Assembly: GCA_003645395.1 (NCBI GenBank)
Contig: QNFC01000080.1
Span: 1 to 7,447 of the forward strand
Direction: 5' to 3'
From: Gammaproteobacteria bacterium
GTDB taxonomy: Bacteria; Pseudomonadota; Gammaproteobacteria; Immundisolibacterales; Immundisolibacteraceae
Length of the DNA: 7,447 bases
The stretch's first letter is position 1. The number at the start of each line of letters is the position of its first letter. The notes under the pieces are model-generated. The model was not told the DNA's origin. It made no database searches and saw only the letters and a program-made list of their open reading frames with translations. Shown piece by piece: positions 6,661 to 7,447 of this stretch. The position numbers were made by a program, and so were the translations under genes.

Positions 6661-7447
6661 TTAGGCCGTCCTAAATGGCAGTTTGCCGGCGGAAGACTTA
6701 TTGTCATCTGCGACAGAATCGGTCACCGGACCCCTCTCATCGCTTTGAGCAGAGTTCCACCAATCGGTATCTAAATTTCACCCTCGGGAGAGGTACCCGC
6801 ACGAGTATGGGGTTGCCCTCATCGCCTCCAATAATCTGCGGACAGATCGTTGGCACTTCGCAGACAGGGGTGCAACCAACCACCAGCTCATCAACCGTCG
6901 AGTATCCAGACATTTTTTCTAAAGCTTTGATAGTCGCGGGTACCAGTTTGATCTCGCCTGCTTCGCCTTGTTTTAATGCATTACCGGGGGTAACCCAAAG
7001 TCCGCTGACGGTTTCGTGGCCATCGTGCAGTGCGTGTGATTAGCCGGCATAGGGGAAATAAAAAAGCAGGTATCAAACCCCTTGGGAATGCCCACCGCTG
7101 TTAACCAAAGGGAGAGAGAGTCCGGATGGTCGATAAACCGCTACGATAATTCGGCGTCGTCAAAGGCAAGCGGTTTCTGGCGGGCGTTTGCAATGAGTAC
7201 ACCGCACTCTTCAAAACATTCGAGGATAACAGCCACCCAGAACCCTAAACGCCCGGAAGACATGCCGGTCCCGCGGCTGGCCGCGATATCAGTCACGCAC
7301 AAGCAGATCTCTTCCAACCGTTCAGACGGTCGTGCTTATCAATCGCTCCGCCAGGAAACCCGTGAGCGCCGGGGACAAACTCTAACTTGACGTTGCGCTC
7401 AAGCTTGAAACTTCTGGGCCCTGGTCAATATTGACTATTTGCAGCAA
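6661..7447 (-). pseudogene. Decayed NUDIX hydrolase, 5' end beyond window
   Basis: The minus strand carries pieces of one NUDIX protein in changing frames. From 7447 it reads LLQIVNIDQGPEV, shifts near 7405 to LERNVKLEFVPGAHGFPGG, and shifts again near 7316 to EEICLCVTDIAAS. That frame contains the NUDIX box, LGFWVAVILECFEECGV (about 7250-7200). It then meets an in-frame TAG at 7141-7143, after which WLTAVGIPKGFDTCFF follows in the same frame. A shift near 7040 leads to HDGHETVSGLWVTPGNALKQ and IKLVPATIKALEKMSGYS, open to a TGA at 6737. The tail DTDWWNSAQSDERGPV to a TAA at 6661-6663 is in yet another frame and is less sure. The usual REUXEEXGU box reads L-E-C-F-E-E-C-G-V, so the catalytic-box Arg is Leu. 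The segment between the box and WLTAVG also looks short. The gene lies directly upstream of the MBL remnant, and the two were probably co-transcribed. Plus-strand reading frames here are antisense shadows. Confidence 0.85.

Noticed and set aside
6675..7390. Two plus-strand open frames (6675-7043 and 7082-7390) in the region with no intact gene
   Set aside because: Their translations are low-complexity Ser/Thr/Arg-rich and resemble nothing. The opposite strand holds clear NUDIX blocks over the same bases, so these are antisense shadows.
6455..7410. A short repeat shared by the two pseudogenes (CTTGACGTTGC near 6461 and 7386)
   Set aside because: It is 11 bases and encodes an N-V-K in each gene in unrelated contexts; chance is enough to explain it.
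5894..7447. Explanation by sequencing or assembly error alone
   Set aside because: Indel errors could make the frameshifts. They would not explain nonsense codons, a lost His ligand, a lost NUDIX Arg and missing internal segments in one stretch while all neighbouring genes are open. Read data should still be checked.

Overview
The window looks like chromosomal DNA of a gammaproteobacterium. The evidence is a full-length chorismate synthase, a GluQ-RS followed by a TerB-like protein, a MobA, and a phenylpropionate-permease type MFS gene next to aroC. These gene types and pairings are familiar from Pseudomonas-like and marine gammaproteobacteria. That placement is recalled knowledge; no search was run. 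I see no phage, transposon, CRISPR array, tRNA or rRNA.

Bases 1-3616, minus strand: a tight four-gene unit, read from right to left. It runs tusA-like sulfur carrier, a cation diffusion facilitator (CDF) with an extra C-terminal domain, aroC, and an MFS transporter that leaves the window at base 1. tusA and the CDF gene overlap in an ATGA. The next two gaps are 35 and 29 bases, so one transcript starting between 3632 and 3700 is likely. The unit joins sulfur trafficking, metal export and the last step of the shikimate pathway; no common pathway is evident except possibly between the first two genes.

Bases 3632-5869, mostly plus strand: a short divergent intergenic region, then mobA (molybdenum cofactor nucleotidylation), a 159-base gap holding a possible 27-residue minus-strand micro-ORF and a candidate sigma70 promoter, then gluQ (tRNA-Asp queuosine modification) and a 12-base gap to a TerB-like gene.

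Bases 5894-7447, minus strand: no intact gene, but two decayed ones in series. Piecing the three minus-strand frames together recovers a NUDIX hydrolase (right, running off the window edge) followed by a metallo-beta-lactamase (MBL) fold hydrolase of the LACTB2-like type. Both carry several frameshifts, nonsense codons, internal losses and changes in catalytic residues. The other genes of the window are all open, so decay is confined to this pair.

The observations most worth a second look are the parallel decay of the NUDIX-MBL pair, the apparent tandem duplication of the cytosolic domain in the CDF transporter, the His-rich TusA-like protein translationally coupled to that transporter, and the micro-ORF upstream of gluQ. 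I found no convincing undescribed defence or mobile system.
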